A stretch of 53,419 bases of DNA from Prochloraceae cyanobacterium. Lineage in GTDB: Bacteria > Cyanobacteriota > Cyanobacteriia > Cyanobacteriales > JASJDA01. The DNA lies in the NCBI GenBank assembly GCA_030065755.1, contig JASJDA010000012.1, forward strand, positions 1-53,419, written 5' to 3'. Below, in pieces: positions 39,540-53,345 of this stretch. How positions within the stretch are numbered: position 1 is the stretch's first letter; each line of letters opens with the position of its first letter. The notes beneath the pieces were generated by a model. That model was not told the DNA's origin. It saw only the letters and a program-made list of their open reading frames with translations, and made no database searches. The position numbers and the translations under genes were made by a program.

Positions 39540-40889
39540 TTAATTTAAGTATTTGTAGACCATTTTAACTAACTGGGATCTGGTAAAAGGCTTGGTCATG
39601 TAGTCCGTTGCCCCTGCCAATCTTGCTTTAGCTCTATCTATTATGCCTTTATTCCCAGTTACCATGATAATTGGTTTGGTTTTAAAGAGAGAATGGTTTC
39701 TCACCAAACGACATAATTTATAGCCGTCTATTGTTGGCATTCCTACATCTAATAGAATTAAGTCTGGTTGAATGCGAATAATATCTCTTAAAGCTTTAAC
39801 CGGATCCTTAATTGCAAAAATTGAGATGGATTCATCGGCAAGAAATCTGTTAATTTCTTCGAGAATTGTAGGGCTGTCATCTATACAAGCGATTTTATAC
39901 TTTTGACCAGATGCAGTTCTCCCTCGATCGGGGGGAAGAGTATTTTCTTGTGGCGCTGTTTCTTTGATTTTTACGCTAGAATTTGTCCGATCGCTTTGAT
40001 TTGGCTGAGTTGGAGCTTGTTTTGGCGGTGTTTTTGGTGGTGTTGTGAAGTTCGTTTTTTGATAACTGGGATATATTCTAGGTAAGCGATCGAAGGGAGG
40101 TCTGGGGTTTCTTAAAATAATAATTCCGGTCTTGATCAGAGGATAGAGGTTTGTAGCTAATTGCAGTTCGTCTTCATCTAACAAAGAAGCCAATTGCCGA
40201 AAATTAAACCCTCTTAAAATCTTAGTTAGCTTTTTCTGTACTTCCTGTGGAACTTCCTTATTTTGCTGATTTTGACTGAAAAAATAAGGTCTTTGATAAG
40301 GAGACCAAATTTTAGGCGATAAAGCTTGCCAACCTTGCATTTTTTGGCTACATTCTTTTATTAAAGACTTCCACTCTAAATGAAAATGATTCGGTATTTC
40401 TTCGTAAATAGAAACAAAGCTATATTGACCTTTTTGTAAGAATAAGTAGCTTTCAAAAACTTCTAGTGCTATTGTCTTTATTAATTTAGCTATCTCTGGA
40501 AGAGCGAGATATTCTTTTTCTAAGAGCCAACAAATAGCTTGGTAATCCGAGTATATTTCTGAAGTTTTAGAAGATTCTTCTGGATCGAAGTTTAATCTGA
40601 CCTGGGTGCGAGTTGCACTATTTATTTTAGAAGCTGTGTTGCTCAAACGACGTAAGTGACGGTCTAGTCTTTCAAAAGGCTCTATAGAATTTGTAACGTA
40701 GATTAATTTTCCTCGATCGAAATAAAATAGCCAATCTAAAGAATTACTAATAACTTTTAAATAACCGTTAGCTTTTTTACTAGATTCAGCTCCAAAATGC
40801 AATAATTCTATTGGATTTAAATCTTCAATATTTTTAATTTGATTATCTCTAATTACTTGGTTCATCCTGGAGCCCTCTGATATCATCAT
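39540..40889 (-). CDS. pixG: PATAN-domain response regulator (PixG/PatA-like)
   Basis: A 449-residue protein. The N-terminal half resembles the DUF4388/PATAN region of PatA and PixG (IELLHFGAESSKKANGYLKV; WLFYFDRGKLIYVTNSIEPF). A Pro/Thr-rich linker spans about 275-325. A CheY-like receiver ends the protein (ACIDDSPTILEEI; LLDVGMPTIDGYKLC with the phospho-Asp; YMTKPFTRSQL). PATAN regulators act on type IV pilus motors in phototaxis. The true start may be the internal ATG at 40865 (MNQVIRDNQ) rather than 40889. First gene of the phototaxis operon, divergent from pyrG. Confidence 0.9.
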   Translation of the reverse strand: MMISEGSRMNQVIRDNQIKNIEDLNPIELLHFGAESSKKANGYLKVISNSLDWLFYFDRGKLIYVTNSIEPFERLDRHLRRLSNTASKINSATRTQVRLNFDPEESSKTSEIYSDYQAICWLLEKEYLALPEIAKLIKTIALEVFESYLFLQKGQYSFVSIYEEIPNHFHLEWKSLIKECSQKMQGWQALSPKIWSPYQRPYFFSQNQQNKEVPQEVQKKLTKILRGFNFRQLASLLDEDELQLATNLYPLIKTGIIILRNPRPPFDRLPRIYPSYQKTNFTTPPKTPPKQAPTQPNQSDRTNSSVKIKETAPQENTLPPDRGRTASGQKYKIACIDDSPTILEEINRFLADESISIFAIKDPVKALRDIIRIQPDLILLDVGMPTIDGYKLCRLVRNHSLFKTKPIIMVTGNKGIIDRAKARLAGATDYMTKPFTRSQLVKMVYKYLN

Positions 40890-41058
40890 ATTACGATCGC
40901 GGTTGTTTAATTACTCCTAGGCAATTTATGTATTTTTATTATATAAAAACAAAATACGGTATTACATAATATCATAAAATGGTCGAAAGTGGCAAAAGTG
41001 AGAACATTTACAGAATAATTACTTAAAAAAAAAAGGGCTTTTTGGCTCTTTAGTTAAC

Positions 41059-41090
41059 CATTCTTATCTAAGATATCTTAGATGAGAATG
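41059..41090. promoter_or_regulatory. 32-bp near-perfect palindrome between pixG and pyrG
   Basis: Two 16-base halves, CATTCTTATCTAAGAT and ATCTTAGATGAGAATG, are complementary but for one T/G pair; the inner 18 bases are perfect. It lies 71 bp before the pyrG start and about 170 bp before the pixG start. The lack of a T-run argues against a terminator. A dimeric-repressor site or an RNA hairpin in the pyrG leader are both possible. Confidence 0.5.
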
Positions 41091-41152
41091 CTGCCGAATT
41101 ATAAAAATCGTCATTGTTTGCTGTATCCAAATAATATAGACTATTGAGCTAG

Positions 41153-42862
<1,710 letters not shown>

Positions 42863-42870
42863 GTACGATC

Positions 42871-42902
42871 GGAAACACAGAAACTCAAATTTTTGTGTTT
42901 CC
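42871..42902 (+). terminator. Likely pyrG terminator hairpin
   Basis: A perfect 9-bp stem GGAAACACA / TGTGTTTCC, which can be extended by inner AAA/TTT pairs, starts 8 bp after the pyrG stop. No long T-run follows, so termination efficiency is uncertain. Confidence 0.5.
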
Positions 42903-42991
42903 AAGCGCTCCTTATTTAATCATCTAGTTAAAAACTTGTTCGTCTATTGATACTATCTTGATAAGTGATAAATAAATCATTGGTGAATCAA

Positions 42992-43492
42992 ATGAGTGAA
43001 TTAATTGCGATCGCCTACGATGATGAATTCAAAGCCCAAGAAGTTCGCTTGACCTTAGCTAGACTGCAAAAAGAACATCTAATTGAACTAGAAGATGCGG
43101 CTGTTATTATTAAAACTGAAGACGAAAAAGTTAAGTTAAATCAATCTATCAATTTGGCAGAAGCAGGAGCAGTGAGCGGCGGCTTCTGGGGTCTGCTAAT
43201 CGGGACTTTGTTTTTTGTCCCTCTATTTGGCGCAGCAGTAGGAGCAGCAACTGGTGCTATTTCTGGAGCCTTAAGTGATATAGGCATTGACGATGATTTT
43301 ATGCGAGAGTTAGGCGAAACTTTACAACCTGGGTCTTCGGCTTTGTTTATTCTGGTGCGGAAAGCTACACCCGATAAAGTTCTAGAACAAGTGAGTAAGT
43401 ACGGCGGCAAAATATTGCGCACATCCCTGACTAAAGACAAAGAAGATCAACTGCAGGAAATTCTTTCTAATCGAGGTCTAAAAACACAATGA
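42992..43492 (+). CDS. DUF1269 family membrane-associated protein
   Basis: The product starts MSELIAIAYDDEFKAQEVRL at the ATG at 42992; an in-frame GTG at 42965 would add nine residues but lacks the family start. The 166-residue protein has the DUF1269 layout: an N-terminal alpha/beta segment (VIIKTEDEKVKL), a Gly/Ala-rich hydrophobic hairpin (GGFWGLLIGTLFFVPLFGAAVGAATGAISGA, given here as a single region about 70-100), then a C-terminal alpha/beta segment (SALFILVRKATPDKV). Its function is unknown. It follows pyrG by about 130 bp. Confidence 0.82.
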   Translation: MSELIAIAYDDEFKAQEVRLTLARLQKEHLIELEDAAVIIKTEDEKVKLNQSINLAEAGAVSGGFWGLLIGTLFFVPLFGAAVGAATGAISGALSDIGIDDDFMRELGETLQPGSSALFILVRKATPDKVLEQVSKYGGKILRTSLTKDKEDQLQEILSNRGLKTQ

Positions 43493-44117
43493 GATAATTT
43501 GGCAAAAACCTGGGAGTAATCCTGACAGAGCTAGCTACAACGCCCTCTATACCTCCATCAAAGATTGTTAGGATTGCTTTTCGCTTATTGTATAAAAATT
43601 CGTCATCTGAGTGACATTATTATCTTCTTTTTAAGAACAAAAGTATTGTAATACATTAGTTTTATTGATTTAATAAACTTAATTATATTTGACTCTGTCT
43701 TTGAGGACAGGGTTTTACCTCACCTTTACTCAAATCTTTACAATTAGGGTATTGACAAAACTGCCTACCTTGCTAATAAATATAGTATCTATTAGATTTA
43801 GTCAATTATAGTTCGAGAGGCGATCGCTATAAAAATTAAAAATACTCCTAAGCTCCGCTAAACTTAAACTACTCAAAGCAAAATAAACTAGCATTATTTA
43901 TTGGGAATATCTATTTCAAACAATCCTCCTGCAAGATATAGCAATGCTAAATTATTTGCCACTCAGATGAATTACTCGAGCAAAATAGACACTTCGCACT
44001 CTATCTTAACAAGCTGAGCGATAAAATCAAAGTAAAGAAAAAGAACAGGCGATCGCAGATCTAAATTAAAGAAGATCTAGGCATACTGAAAAAAGAACGA
44101 TCTAAACCATTAAAACC
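43493..44117. other. 625-bp intergenic region upstream of the DUF3172 gene
   Basis: No convincing gene. A weak hairpin CTGTC-tttgag-GACAG near 43696-43711 is followed by GGGTTTT. TTGACA at 43752-43757 with TAATAA 16 bp later could be a sigma-70-type promoter for the plus strand. Both are low-confidence readings. Confidence 0.35.
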
Positions 44118-44663
44118 ATGAAGCAAAAAAAATCCAGATATTACGAGGAAGATTCGGCATCTTATCAGTCTTCCCAAGGCAGCAAAGGCCTCTTTGATTA
44201 CGCTAAAATAGCAGCTTTTGGGGCAATTTTTATTTTCGGATTAGTAGTTGGAATTATATTCACCTCCGGAAACACAGTTAACGCGAGTAATATGGAGTCG
44301 AGCATTGCACTCGACCAAAAAGCCCCCAATGCAGTTCTGTGTCAGGAGTTTGGAGCTAGCGCCATGGTAACAGATATGCGCGTATTTGTGACCTTAAGAC
44401 CTTTTAATGTCTTCGTAACTCAGCCAACTATGACCCCAGGTTGCGTCGTGCGTCACCATAACGCAGGAGTTTTAGAAAAGAAAGGAATAGTAGACTCTCA
44501 AACAGTTGACAAGTGTACCAGAAGAATGAACACTTTAGGCTACACAGACAGCCCCGACGGCAAACCTCAAGTTAGTTGCGTTTATAAAAATGACTCTGCT
44601 GCCAATCTTTTCTTAACCAAAGAAGAGGCTGCTTCTCTGGGCTCCCATTCTGATATTTACTAA
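44118..44663 (+). CDS. DUF3172 family membrane-anchored protein
   Basis: A 181-residue protein of a cyanobacterial family (DUF3172). A short polar cytoplasmic N-terminus leads to one membrane segment (about 31-50: IAAFGAIFIFGLVVGIIFTS) and a globular part with four conserved cysteines: NAVLCQEFGASAMVTDMRVF, TPGCVVRHHNAGVL, DKCTRRMNTLGY and PQVSCVYKND. The globular part probably lies outside the cytoplasmic membrane. Its role is unknown. It ends 72 bp before glmS, in the same direction. Confidence 0.85.
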   Translation: MKQKKSRYYEEDSASYQSSQGSKGLFDYAKIAAFGAIFIFGLVVGIIFTSGNTVNASNMESSIALDQKAPNAVLCQEFGASAMVTDMRVFVTLRPFNVFVTQPTMTPGCVVRHHNAGVLEKKGIVDSQTVDKCTRRMNTLGYTDSPDGKPQVSCVYKNDSAANLFLTKEEAASLGSHSDIY

Positions 44664-44735
44664 AACAGAAAAATATTAACAAACCGCCAAAAAGATTGAA
44701 ATAACAGCAAGCGCGATCGAGGAGTGAACGGTTAA

Positions 44736-46637
44736 ATGTGTGGAATTGTTGGCTACATCGGTACTCAAGCGGCTACAGAAATTTTAATGGCAGGATTAGA
44801 ACGCCTAGAATATAGGGGTTATGATTCTGCTGGAGTAGCTACAGTCTGGGAAGAGAATATCCACTGCACTAGAGCCAAAGGTAAATTAAACAACCTGCGG
44901 GAAAAACTCCAACAGCAAGTAAACCCTTCCAAAATTGGTATCGGACACACTCGTTGGGCAACTCACGGGAAACCAGAAGAACATAATGCTCACCCCCATT
45001 CGGATATGAATTGTCGAGTGGCAGTAGTGCAAAATGGAATTGTGGAAAATTACCTAGAGTTGCGCGAGAAACTAGAAAGCAAAGGTTATAAATTCCATTC
45101 TGACACGGATACAGAGGTAATTCCCAATCTCATCGCTCAATACTTACCCGAAGTGCCAACTGATTCTTTGACCTACAACACTCCTCTATTAGAGGCGGTG
45201 CGACAGGTAGTAAAGCAACTAAAAGGGGCGTTTGCTCTAGCTATTATTGGCGCTGAATATCCCGAAGAAATAATTGTAGTAAGACAGCAAGCTCCTTTGA
45301 CAATTGGTTTCGGACAGGGAGAATTTTTCTGCGCTTCTGACGTTACCGCCTTTTTGCCTTATACTCACACGGTGCTGACTCTAGAAAATGGGGAAATAGC
45401 AAGGCTGACTCCTATGGGGGTTGAGGTATATAATTTGCAGGGCGATCGAATGCGAAAATCCCCCCGCACTCTCAACATCAACCCGATGTTGGTTGAAAAA
45501 CAGGGTTTCCGTCACTTCATGCTCAAGGAAATTCACGAACAACCAGCGGTAGTGAGAACTTGTTTAGAATCTTATCTCAATCGGGATTGGCACCACGAAG
45601 AAAATCCCAATGTAAGTCCGATCGACCTCGGTTTGTCTCCTGGATTATATGAAGACTTAGAACAAATACAAATATTGGCTTGCGGGACTAGTTGGCACGC
45701 CAGTTTAGTTGGCAAATATCTCATCGAACAATTAGCCGAAATTCCTACTACTGTGCAGTATGCTTCTGAATTTCGTTACGCACCAACTCCGCTGACGGGA
45801 AATACTTTAACTATTGGGGTTACTCAGTCAGGAGAAACCGCCGACACCATAGCCGCGCTAGAAATGGAAAAAAATCGTCGCGCTAATTTGGATGGTAAGT
45901 ATAAATCTCGATTATTGGGCATTACTAATCGACCAGAAAGCACCATAACTCATTTGGTTGACCAAGTTATTAATACCCAGGCTGGTATAGAAATTGGCGT
46001 AGCTGCTACGAAAACGTTTACTACTCAGTTAATTGGTTTTTACTGTTTGGCTTTAGATTTGGCATATCGTCGCGAGACTTTGCCAGCTAGTAGAATTGCA
46101 GAAATTGTTAAAGGTTTATCTCAATTACCAGCCCAAATAGAGCAAGTTTTAGAGAGTCAGCAAAGTTACATAGAAGAGTTAGCCCACGAATTTGTAGAAA
46201 CTCAAGACTTTATTTTTATCGGACGGGGTATTAACTTTCCCATTGCCTTGGAAGGAGCCCTCAAACTCAAGGAAATAAGCTACATTCACGCAGAAGGATA
46301 TCCGGCTGGAGAAATGAAACACGGGCCCATTGCTCTGTTAGATTCTAAAGTGCCGGTGGTAGCGATCGCTATGGCTGGTACGGTGTATGAAAAAGTAATT
46401 TCCAATGCTCAAGAAGCTAAGGCGCGAGATGCTCGTTTAATTGGGGTTATTCCTACTGGCGATCGCGATGCTCAATTAACTTTTGACGATTTGCTGCCAG
46501 TACCGGAAGTAGAAGAGATTTTATCGCCCATACTAGCTGTAATTCCTTTGCAGCTGTTAGCCTATCACATCGCGGCACGGCGAGGTTTGGATGTGGATCA
46601 GCCCAGGAATTTGGCTAAGTCTGTAACCGTAGAGTAA
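44736..46637 (+). CDS. glmS: Glutamine-fructose-6-phosphate aminotransferase (isomerising)
   Basis: A 633-residue GlmS that makes glucosamine-6-phosphate for peptidoglycan. Met is followed directly by Cys2 (MCGIVGYIG), the N-terminal nucleophile of the glutaminase domain, with GHTRWATHGKP as substrate loop. Two SIS isomerase domains follow (ILACGTSWHASLVGKYLIEQ; VTQSGETADTIAALE; AEGYPAGEMKHGPIALL), and the protein ends in the conserved DQPRNLAKSVTVE. A GAGGAG ribosome site lies about 12 bp before the ATG. No glmS ribozyme or riboswitch is evident in the 72-bp leader. Confidence 0.97.
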   Translation: MCGIVGYIGTQAATEILMAGLERLEYRGYDSAGVATVWEENIHCTRAKGKLNNLREKLQQQVNPSKIGIGHTRWATHGKPEEHNAHPHSDMNCRVAVVQNGIVENYLELREKLESKGYKFHSDTDTEVIPNLIAQYLPEVPTDSLTYNTPLLEAVRQVVKQLKGAFALAIIGAEYPEEIIVVRQQAPLTIGFGQGEFFCASDVTAFLPYTHTVLTLENGEIARLTPMGVEVYNLQGDRMRKSPRTLNINPMLVEKQGFRHFMLKEIHEQPAVVRTCLESYLNRDWHHEENPNVSPIDLGLSPGLYEDLEQIQILACGTSWHASLVGKYLIEQLAEIPTTVQYASEFRYAPTPLTGNTLTIGVTQSGETADTIAALEMEKNRRANLDGKYKSRLLGITNRPESTITHLVDQVINTQAGIEIGVAATKTFTTQLIGFYCLALDLAYRRETLPASRIAEIVKGLSQLPAQIEQVLESQQSYIEELAHEFVETQDFIFIGRGINFPIALEGALKLKEISYIHAEGYPAGEMKHGPIALLDSKVPVVAIAMAGTVYEKVISNAQEAKARDARLIGVIPTGDRDAQLTFDDLLPVPEVEEILSPILAVIPLQLLAYHIAARRGLDVDQPRNLAKSVTVE

Positions 46638-47586
46638 AGGTCAGGAGATGGCAGATAAACAAACAGCTAACAGCAAAAAACATGAATCTGTATCGTTATG
46701 CTGACAATTTATTTAGCTTTTGTTGCAGGTAAATTTTAGTTGGATGTTAAAATCCGCCTACCACATGTTTACCTCAAATCTCTGACTTCTGAGAGCGTGC
46801 CTTTGAACTCAAACCTCTGAGTTCTAAATTCCTTGAATTTTAGTTCCGCTTTCACTAATCTTTTTATTAAGATATGGCAAAGATGTATTAATTTCTAATC
46901 CTAAAAGCAGGATTATTTTTGGTTGATAATGTTGCCATTTGAACTGGAAAATCTACTTTATTCTTTCCCGATCGCTTTATTTTCAATGAATTATACTGCA
47001 ACGTGAAATTGCAGTCAGGGAAACTTTTCTGTTATTACCATTCTAATGTTTTAGAGAGGAGATTGCACGAAAACCTAAAATCACTAAAATTTTTCTGCTT
47101 ATCTACTTGCACTTATTCTAGTATTTTGTTAAAACAAGCTAGATATACTGCTTAGGTCTTAATTGCCATTTGAAAGTTTATCTATCTATAAAGTTTTGAA
47201 CGTATGTACTAGTAAAGTAACAAAAATAAGATAGACAAAAACAACTAATCTTTATGCGATCGAAGCTACAATCAAAAAGGTTTTCTATATTCTTAACCGT
47301 AAATACCGAAACCGCGAATTTTAACGAGCGACTCAATCGCTGGTCAAAAACAGTAACTCAATGTTTCAAAAACATTGGTTAAACCGAAGTATAGGCTTAT
47401 TGTTACTAAGACTATTCTTGTTTTTAAGTTTGATAAAAACGCACTGTCCCCTCGGAGGTTTCCTACGAGTAAGGACGGAGCAAGAAAGAAAATTGAAGCA
47501 CAAACCTAAACAAGAGCCTATCAATTTCAATTAGCTAGATTAAATAGCACTATCTTCTATTTGTGTAGTGAAAAGAGGAAAAGGGA
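46638..47586. other. Long (949 bp) leader/intergenic region before sigA
   Basis: No plausible gene in any frame. A perfect 7-bp hairpin GAACTCA-aacctc-TGAGTTC lies at 46805-46824 but is not followed by a T-run. A relatively GC-rich patch at 47446-47490 (CCCCTCGGAGGTTTCC ... AGTAAGGACGG) stands out in AT-rich DNA and could be a structured leader element. No promoter was assigned. Confidence 0.4.
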
Positions 47587-48720
47587 ATGACGCAGGCTAA
47601 TGACGTACTAGCAACTATTACCGAACCAACTTACGAATTAGATTTTTTAATCAGTGAAGATACGGACGACGTGACCGAAGAGGAACTCGAAGCAGCCGTA
47701 GTACAAACTATAGCGAGAAAGACTCGCAAAGTGAACAGCGCAAGCCGTTCCTCCGATCGGGGCAAAAAAAAGCCTTATACGGAAGACTCAATTCGCGTAT
47801 ACTTACAAGAAATTGGTCGCATTAGGCTATTGCGAGCTGAAGAAGAAATCGAACTAGCCCGCAAAATTGCTGACCTATTACAGTTAGAACGTATCCGTGA
47901 AGACCTCAGGGAACGTTTAGATAGATTTCCTAACGATCGAGAATGGGCTCAAGAGGTTGACATGGACTTGTCACAGTTTCGTCGTCGCCTCTATTTGGGA
48001 AGGCGAGCTAAAGACAAAATGGTGCAGTCTAACCTGCGCTTGGTAGTCTCCATAGCTAAAAAATATATGAATCGGGGTTTATCTTTTCAAGATTTGATTC
48101 AAGAAGGTTCTCTCGGTTTAATCAGAGCTGCAGAAAAGTTCGATCACGAAAAGGGTTATAAATTCTCGACTTACGCTACTTGGTGGATAAGACAGGCAAT
48201 TACGCGAGCGATCGCCGACCAGTCTCGTACTATCCGCCTTCCCGTTCACCTCTACGAAACCATTTCTCGCATTAAAAAAACGACCAAAATCCTCTCTCAA
48301 GAAATGGGTCGCAAGCCCACAGAAGAGGAAATTGCGACCAGAATGGAGATGACTATTGAGAAGTTGAGATTTATTGCTAAATCCGCTCAATTGCCTATCT
48401 CTCTGGAAACTCCTATTGGTAAAGAAGAAGACTCCCGACTCGGCGATTTTATCGAAGCTGACGGGGAAACTCCAGAAGACGAAGTTTCTAAAAACCTTCT
48501 TCGCGAAGATCTCGAAAATGTTCTCGATACCCTCAGTCCCCGCGAACGAGACGTTCTACGTTTGCGTTACGGCTTAGATGACGGAAGAATGAAAACCCTG
48601 GAGGAAATTGGTCAAATATTTAACGTTACTCGCGAACGCATTCGGCAAATTGAAGCGAAAGCTCTGCGCAAACTGCGCCATCCTAACCGCAATAGTATTC
48701 TTAAAGAATATATCCGTTAA
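47587..48720 (+). CDS. sigA: RNA polymerase primary sigma factor (SigA/RpoD)
   Basis: A 377-residue group 1 sigma factor. Region 1.2 is [16 protein letters not shown], region 2 has [26 protein letters not shown] and the -10-recognition helix [17 protein letters not shown], region 3 is [14 protein letters not shown], and region 4 has the helix-turn-helix [24 protein letters not shown]. The N-terminus is short and acidic, as in cyanobacterial SigA. It sits alone behind a 949-bp upstream region and is followed by a strong terminator. Confidence 0.96.
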   Translation: MTQANDVLATITEPTYELDFLISEDTDDVTEEELEAAVVQTIARKTRKVNSASRSSDRGKKKPYTEDSIRVYLQEIGRIRLLRAEEEIELARKIADLLQLERIREDLRERLDRFPNDREWAQEVDMDLSQFRRRLYLGRRAKDKMVQSNLRLVVSIAKKYMNRGLSFQDLIQEGSLGLIRAAEKFDHEKGYKFSTYATWWIRQAITRAIADQSRTIRLPVHLYETISRIKKTTKILSQEMGRKPTEEEIATRMEMTIEKLRFIAKSAQLPISLETPIGKEEDSRLGDFIEADGETPEDEVSKNLLREDLENVLDTLSPRERDVLRLRYGLDDGRMKTLEEIGQIFNVTRERIRQIEAKALRKLRHPNRNSILKEYIR

Positions 48721-48771
48721 AATTAACACTGCTCAGCTTTACAAGCTAGGCGTTACTACCCTTTTTATTGT

Positions 48772-48802
48772 CCCGCTCCGTGCTGCGAGCGGGTTTTTTT
48801 TT
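48772..48802 (+). terminator. Rho-independent terminator of sigA
   Basis: A perfect 7-bp GC-rich stem CCCGCTC / GAGCGGG with an 8-base loop is followed by nine Ts (48794-48802), 51 bp after the sigA stop. Confidence 0.9.
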
Positions 48803-49076
48803 CCCTCGCAATTAATCCTACTCTCAAACGAGGTAGGATAATCTGTGGTTGGAAATGAAAGCTATCAACTGTTATACATTCCGCTGCTTACTCAAAATCG
48901 TTATGACTATGATATAGTTATAAAAAAAAGTAAATGCTAGGCGGTAACTAGAATAGGAAAGTTGAGAGCAACTTTACCTACTATCGAAAGCTAACCTATA
49001 TCCCTCAAAAACCCGATCGCAGGGAAATTACAGGGATATCGACCTCAAAAGTTAATTAATTAAGGAGAGTAACTGC
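48803..49076. promoter_or_regulatory. Upstream region of the peroxiredoxin gene
   Basis: No coding content. A strong ribosome site AAGGAG at 49062-49067 lies 9 bp before the ATG at 49077. Promoter boxes were not assigned with confidence. Confidence 0.5.
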
Positions 49077-49685
49077 ATGAGTAATCCAGCAGAAGGATGC
49101 TTGCGAGTAGGCCAACAAGCTCCTGACTTTACAGCTACTGCTGTAGCCGATCAGGAGTTTAAGACAGTTAAACTGTCCGACTATCGCGGCAAATACGTGG
49201 TCTTGTTTTTTTATCCCCTTGACTTTACCTTTGTTTGTCCTACTGAAATAACAGCTTTCAGCGATCGCTACTCAGAATTTAGCTCCCTCAACACAGAAGT
49301 GTTGGGAGTTTCCGTAGACAGCGAATTCTCTCACCTAGCTTGGATCCAAACCGATCGTAAAGAAGGGGGCGTAGGCGATGTAACTTATCCTTTGGTTTCC
49401 GATATCAAAAAAGAAATCAGCACCGCTTACAACGTACTAGATCCAGATGCAGGGGTTGCTCTGCGCGGACTATTCATCATAGATAAAGAAGGCGTAATTC
49501 AGCACGCAACCATCAACAACCTCTCCTTCGGTCGCAGCGTTGACGAAACTCTGCGTACTCTCAAAGCCATCCAATACGTACAAACTCACCCAGATGAAGT
49601 TTGTCCTGCTGGTTGGCAAGAAGGAGACAAAACAATGGTTCCAGACCCAGTGAAGTCTAAAGTCTTCTTCTCGGCTGTGGATTAG
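49077..49685 (+). CDS. 2-Cys peroxiredoxin
   Basis: A 202-residue typical 2-Cys peroxiredoxin. The peroxidatic Cys is in [17 protein letters not shown] (about residue 57) and the resolving Cys in [13 protein letters not shown] (about residue 178). It reduces hydrogen peroxide and organic peroxides, with thioredoxin as the usual reductant in cyanobacteria. [13 protein letters not shown] and a C-terminal YF-like tail (KVFFSAVD) suggest the overoxidation-sensitive type. A perfect AAGGAG ribosome site suggests strong translation. Confidence 0.96.
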   Translation: MSNPAEGCLRVGQQAPDFTATAVADQEFKTVKLSDYRGKYVVLFFYPLDFTFVCPTEITAFSDRYSEFSSLNTEVLGVSVDSEFSHLAWIQTDRKEGGVGDVTYPLVSDIKKEISTAYNVLDPDAGVALRGLFIIDKEGVIQHATINNLSFGRSVDETLRTLKAIQYVQTHPDEVCPAGWQEGDKTMVPDPVKSKVFFSAVD

Positions 49686-49695
49686 ATCGTATTCG

Positions 49696-49713
49696 GGGAC
49701 AGTTTTCTGTCCC
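49696..49713. terminator. Bidirectional terminator between peroxiredoxin and tocopherol cyclase genes
   Basis: A perfect 7-bp stem GGGACAG / CTGTCCC with a TTTT loop, followed by TATTTTA. It lies between the stops of two convergent genes. Confidence 0.75.
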
Positions 49714-49717
49714 TATT

Positions 49718-51503
<1,786 letters not shown>

Positions 51504-51507
<4 letters not shown>

Positions 51508-53135
51508 TGATTCTTACTATTGAATGGCAAGCTTACTGTTATCTTTGTTCCCCGACCTATTTCACTTTCTAAACTTATATCGCCCGCGTGTAAGTTGACG
51601 CAAGCTTTGACAATCGCCAGTCCTAAGCCAGTTCCAGGGATTGTCCCGACGTTAGATCCGCGACTAAAAGATTGAAATAAGTTTTTTTGTTCTTCAGCTG
51701 GTATGCCAATTCCCTCGTCTTTGATGTGGAACATCAATCGTGAGTTGCTTACCATGAGGTGTAATTCTATATACTCGCCATCAGGAGAGTATTTAATCGC
51801 GTTAGATATTAAGTTAATAAAGATTTGCCGCAACAGCGCGCTATCTGCCCAGAATTTTTCAATCTTTCCAGTTACCATAAAAATAAATTTGTGGCGATCG
51901 TTGTTGGTCATAATTTGCTCTTCCATCAACTTAGAAAAAAATCGAACTGGCTCGATTAACTGGGGGTTAAACTTAGTTTTGCTCAGCTCTAATTTGTTAA
52001 TTAGCAGCATTTGACTTACCAATTCACTCATGTGCCTGGCTTTATCTTCAATTAAATGCAAAAATTTATCTCGTCTAAATTTATCGAGTTGCTGCCAATT
52101 TTGCTTGAGAGTTGATGCTGCAGCCAGAATGGAAGCCAACGGCGATCGATATTCGTGGGAAACTGTGGCTATAATTTGGGATTTAAATTGGTTGAGTTCC
52201 TTTTCTTTTTGTAAAGCTGCTCTAGTCTGAGTTAACAATTCCGCCTGCTGAATGGCGATCGCCAATTGCACTGACAATTCTTCTAGCAATTTTGCTTCTC
52301 CAGCTTCCCAGTGTCTTGGGGTAGAACATTGATGGGCAATTAAGAAACCCCAAAGCTTGGAAGGAAGATCTTCTTCGTTACTGAGAAGGATAGGAACTAC
52401 TAAAATTGCTTTAACCTGCAATTTTTCTAGAAAGTTGAGGTAGGAATTGCTTAAAGGAGCTTTGTAGATATTGGGAAGCTGGTAATGGGTTAACTCTTGT
52501 CCTAATTCGAGACCCCAATTATCTTGAATTTCCATACCCATTGCCGAAATATAGCCAGTTTCGACAGATTCAGCTACAATCTTGTCCTCAATCTTTGATG
52601 CTGACTGATACAGTAAGACTCGATCGCACTCTAGTAACTGCCTTACTTCTCTAACTGCTGTGTTTAAGGTTTCTTCTAAATTCAGGGATTGACGAATGCG
52701 CAAAGCGATGGTGTGTATTAAGTGTTGTCTCTCTTGAGTTGTGACTAACTCGGTTTGCAAGCGCGAGTTTTTGATAGCATTCTTTACTGCCAGTTGCAGC
52801 ATATCTGGTTTCAATTGCTGCTTTACCAGATAATCTTGGGCGCCCCTTTTTATTGCTTGTACGGCAACTTGTTCGTTACCTTGCCCTGTTAGCATAATTA
52901 CTGGTACTGGTGTTTCCCATTGATCGTCTCTTAACTGCTCTAGAAACTCCAGTCCATTCATGTCGGGCAAGTAAAAATCTAGCAGAATTGCCTCACAATA
53001 ACTTTTTTGGCACAAGACTAGTCCCTCTTCTGCGGATTCTGCTTCTAAAATTTCGTAGGACTGCTGAGGATCTTTTGATAGATATCTACGATAGACTTCC
53101 CTATCTTCTGGACAATCATCTACAACAAGTAGCAT
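51504..53135 (-). CDS. Response regulator-GAF-histidine kinase
   Basis: A 543-residue hybrid with the receiver first. Receiver (1-120): VVDDCPED, LLDFYLPDMNGLEFL (phospho-Asp) and YLVKQQL. GAF domain (about 150-305): phytochrome-like in build (ECDRVLLYQ; LVVPILLSN; FLIAHQCSTPRHWEAGE) but without the Cys that would hold a bilin; the position reads NSYLNFLEKLQVKA. Histidine kinase (about 320-540): H box TVSHEYRSPLASIL, N box NLISNAIKYSPDG, then DEGIGIP and GTGLGLAIVK. It heads an apparent operon with pdxJ and tocopherol cyclase; its stop overlaps pdxJ by 4 bp. The signal sensed is unknown. Confidence 0.9.
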
Positions 53136-53305
53136 TATAGGTACTAAAAATAGAATTATTAAGTTTAGGTATTAAGAGCTGTCGATCTACTCTCTCAAAG
53201 TTGTCTTCAGGATTATGAAGATATTATAAATATAATATAAAGAAAATTTTAAATTTTTACCACTCTCTGAAACAAATTGAATATAGTTACCTATTTTTAA
53301 CAATT

Positions 53306-53345
53306 GTGAGCGGGAAGTCCTCAGCCTCAGCAAAGCGGGCTGAGG
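53306..53345 (+). mobile_element. Hairpin resembling an IS200/IS605-family end
   Basis: GAGCGGGAAGTCCTCAGCC and then a perfect 8-bp inverted repeat CCTCAGCC / GGCTGAGG (53319-53326 with 53338-53345) resemble the subterminal palindrome and the GCGGGAAGTC lead of IS605-type right ends found after tnpB genes. No tnpA or tnpB is in the window. The minus-strand frame over 53187-53369 is not convincing. The element is either a remnant or continues beyond the right edge. Confidence 0.4.

Noticed and set aside
41059-41090. Palindrome before pyrG as a rho-independent terminator or known riboswitch
   Set aside because: No T-run on either side and no match to a riboswitch core that I recognise.
44664-44735. 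glmS-type ribozyme/riboswitch in front of glmS
   Set aside because: The leader is only 72 bp and shows no ribozyme core; cyanobacterial glmS genes are not known to me to carry it.
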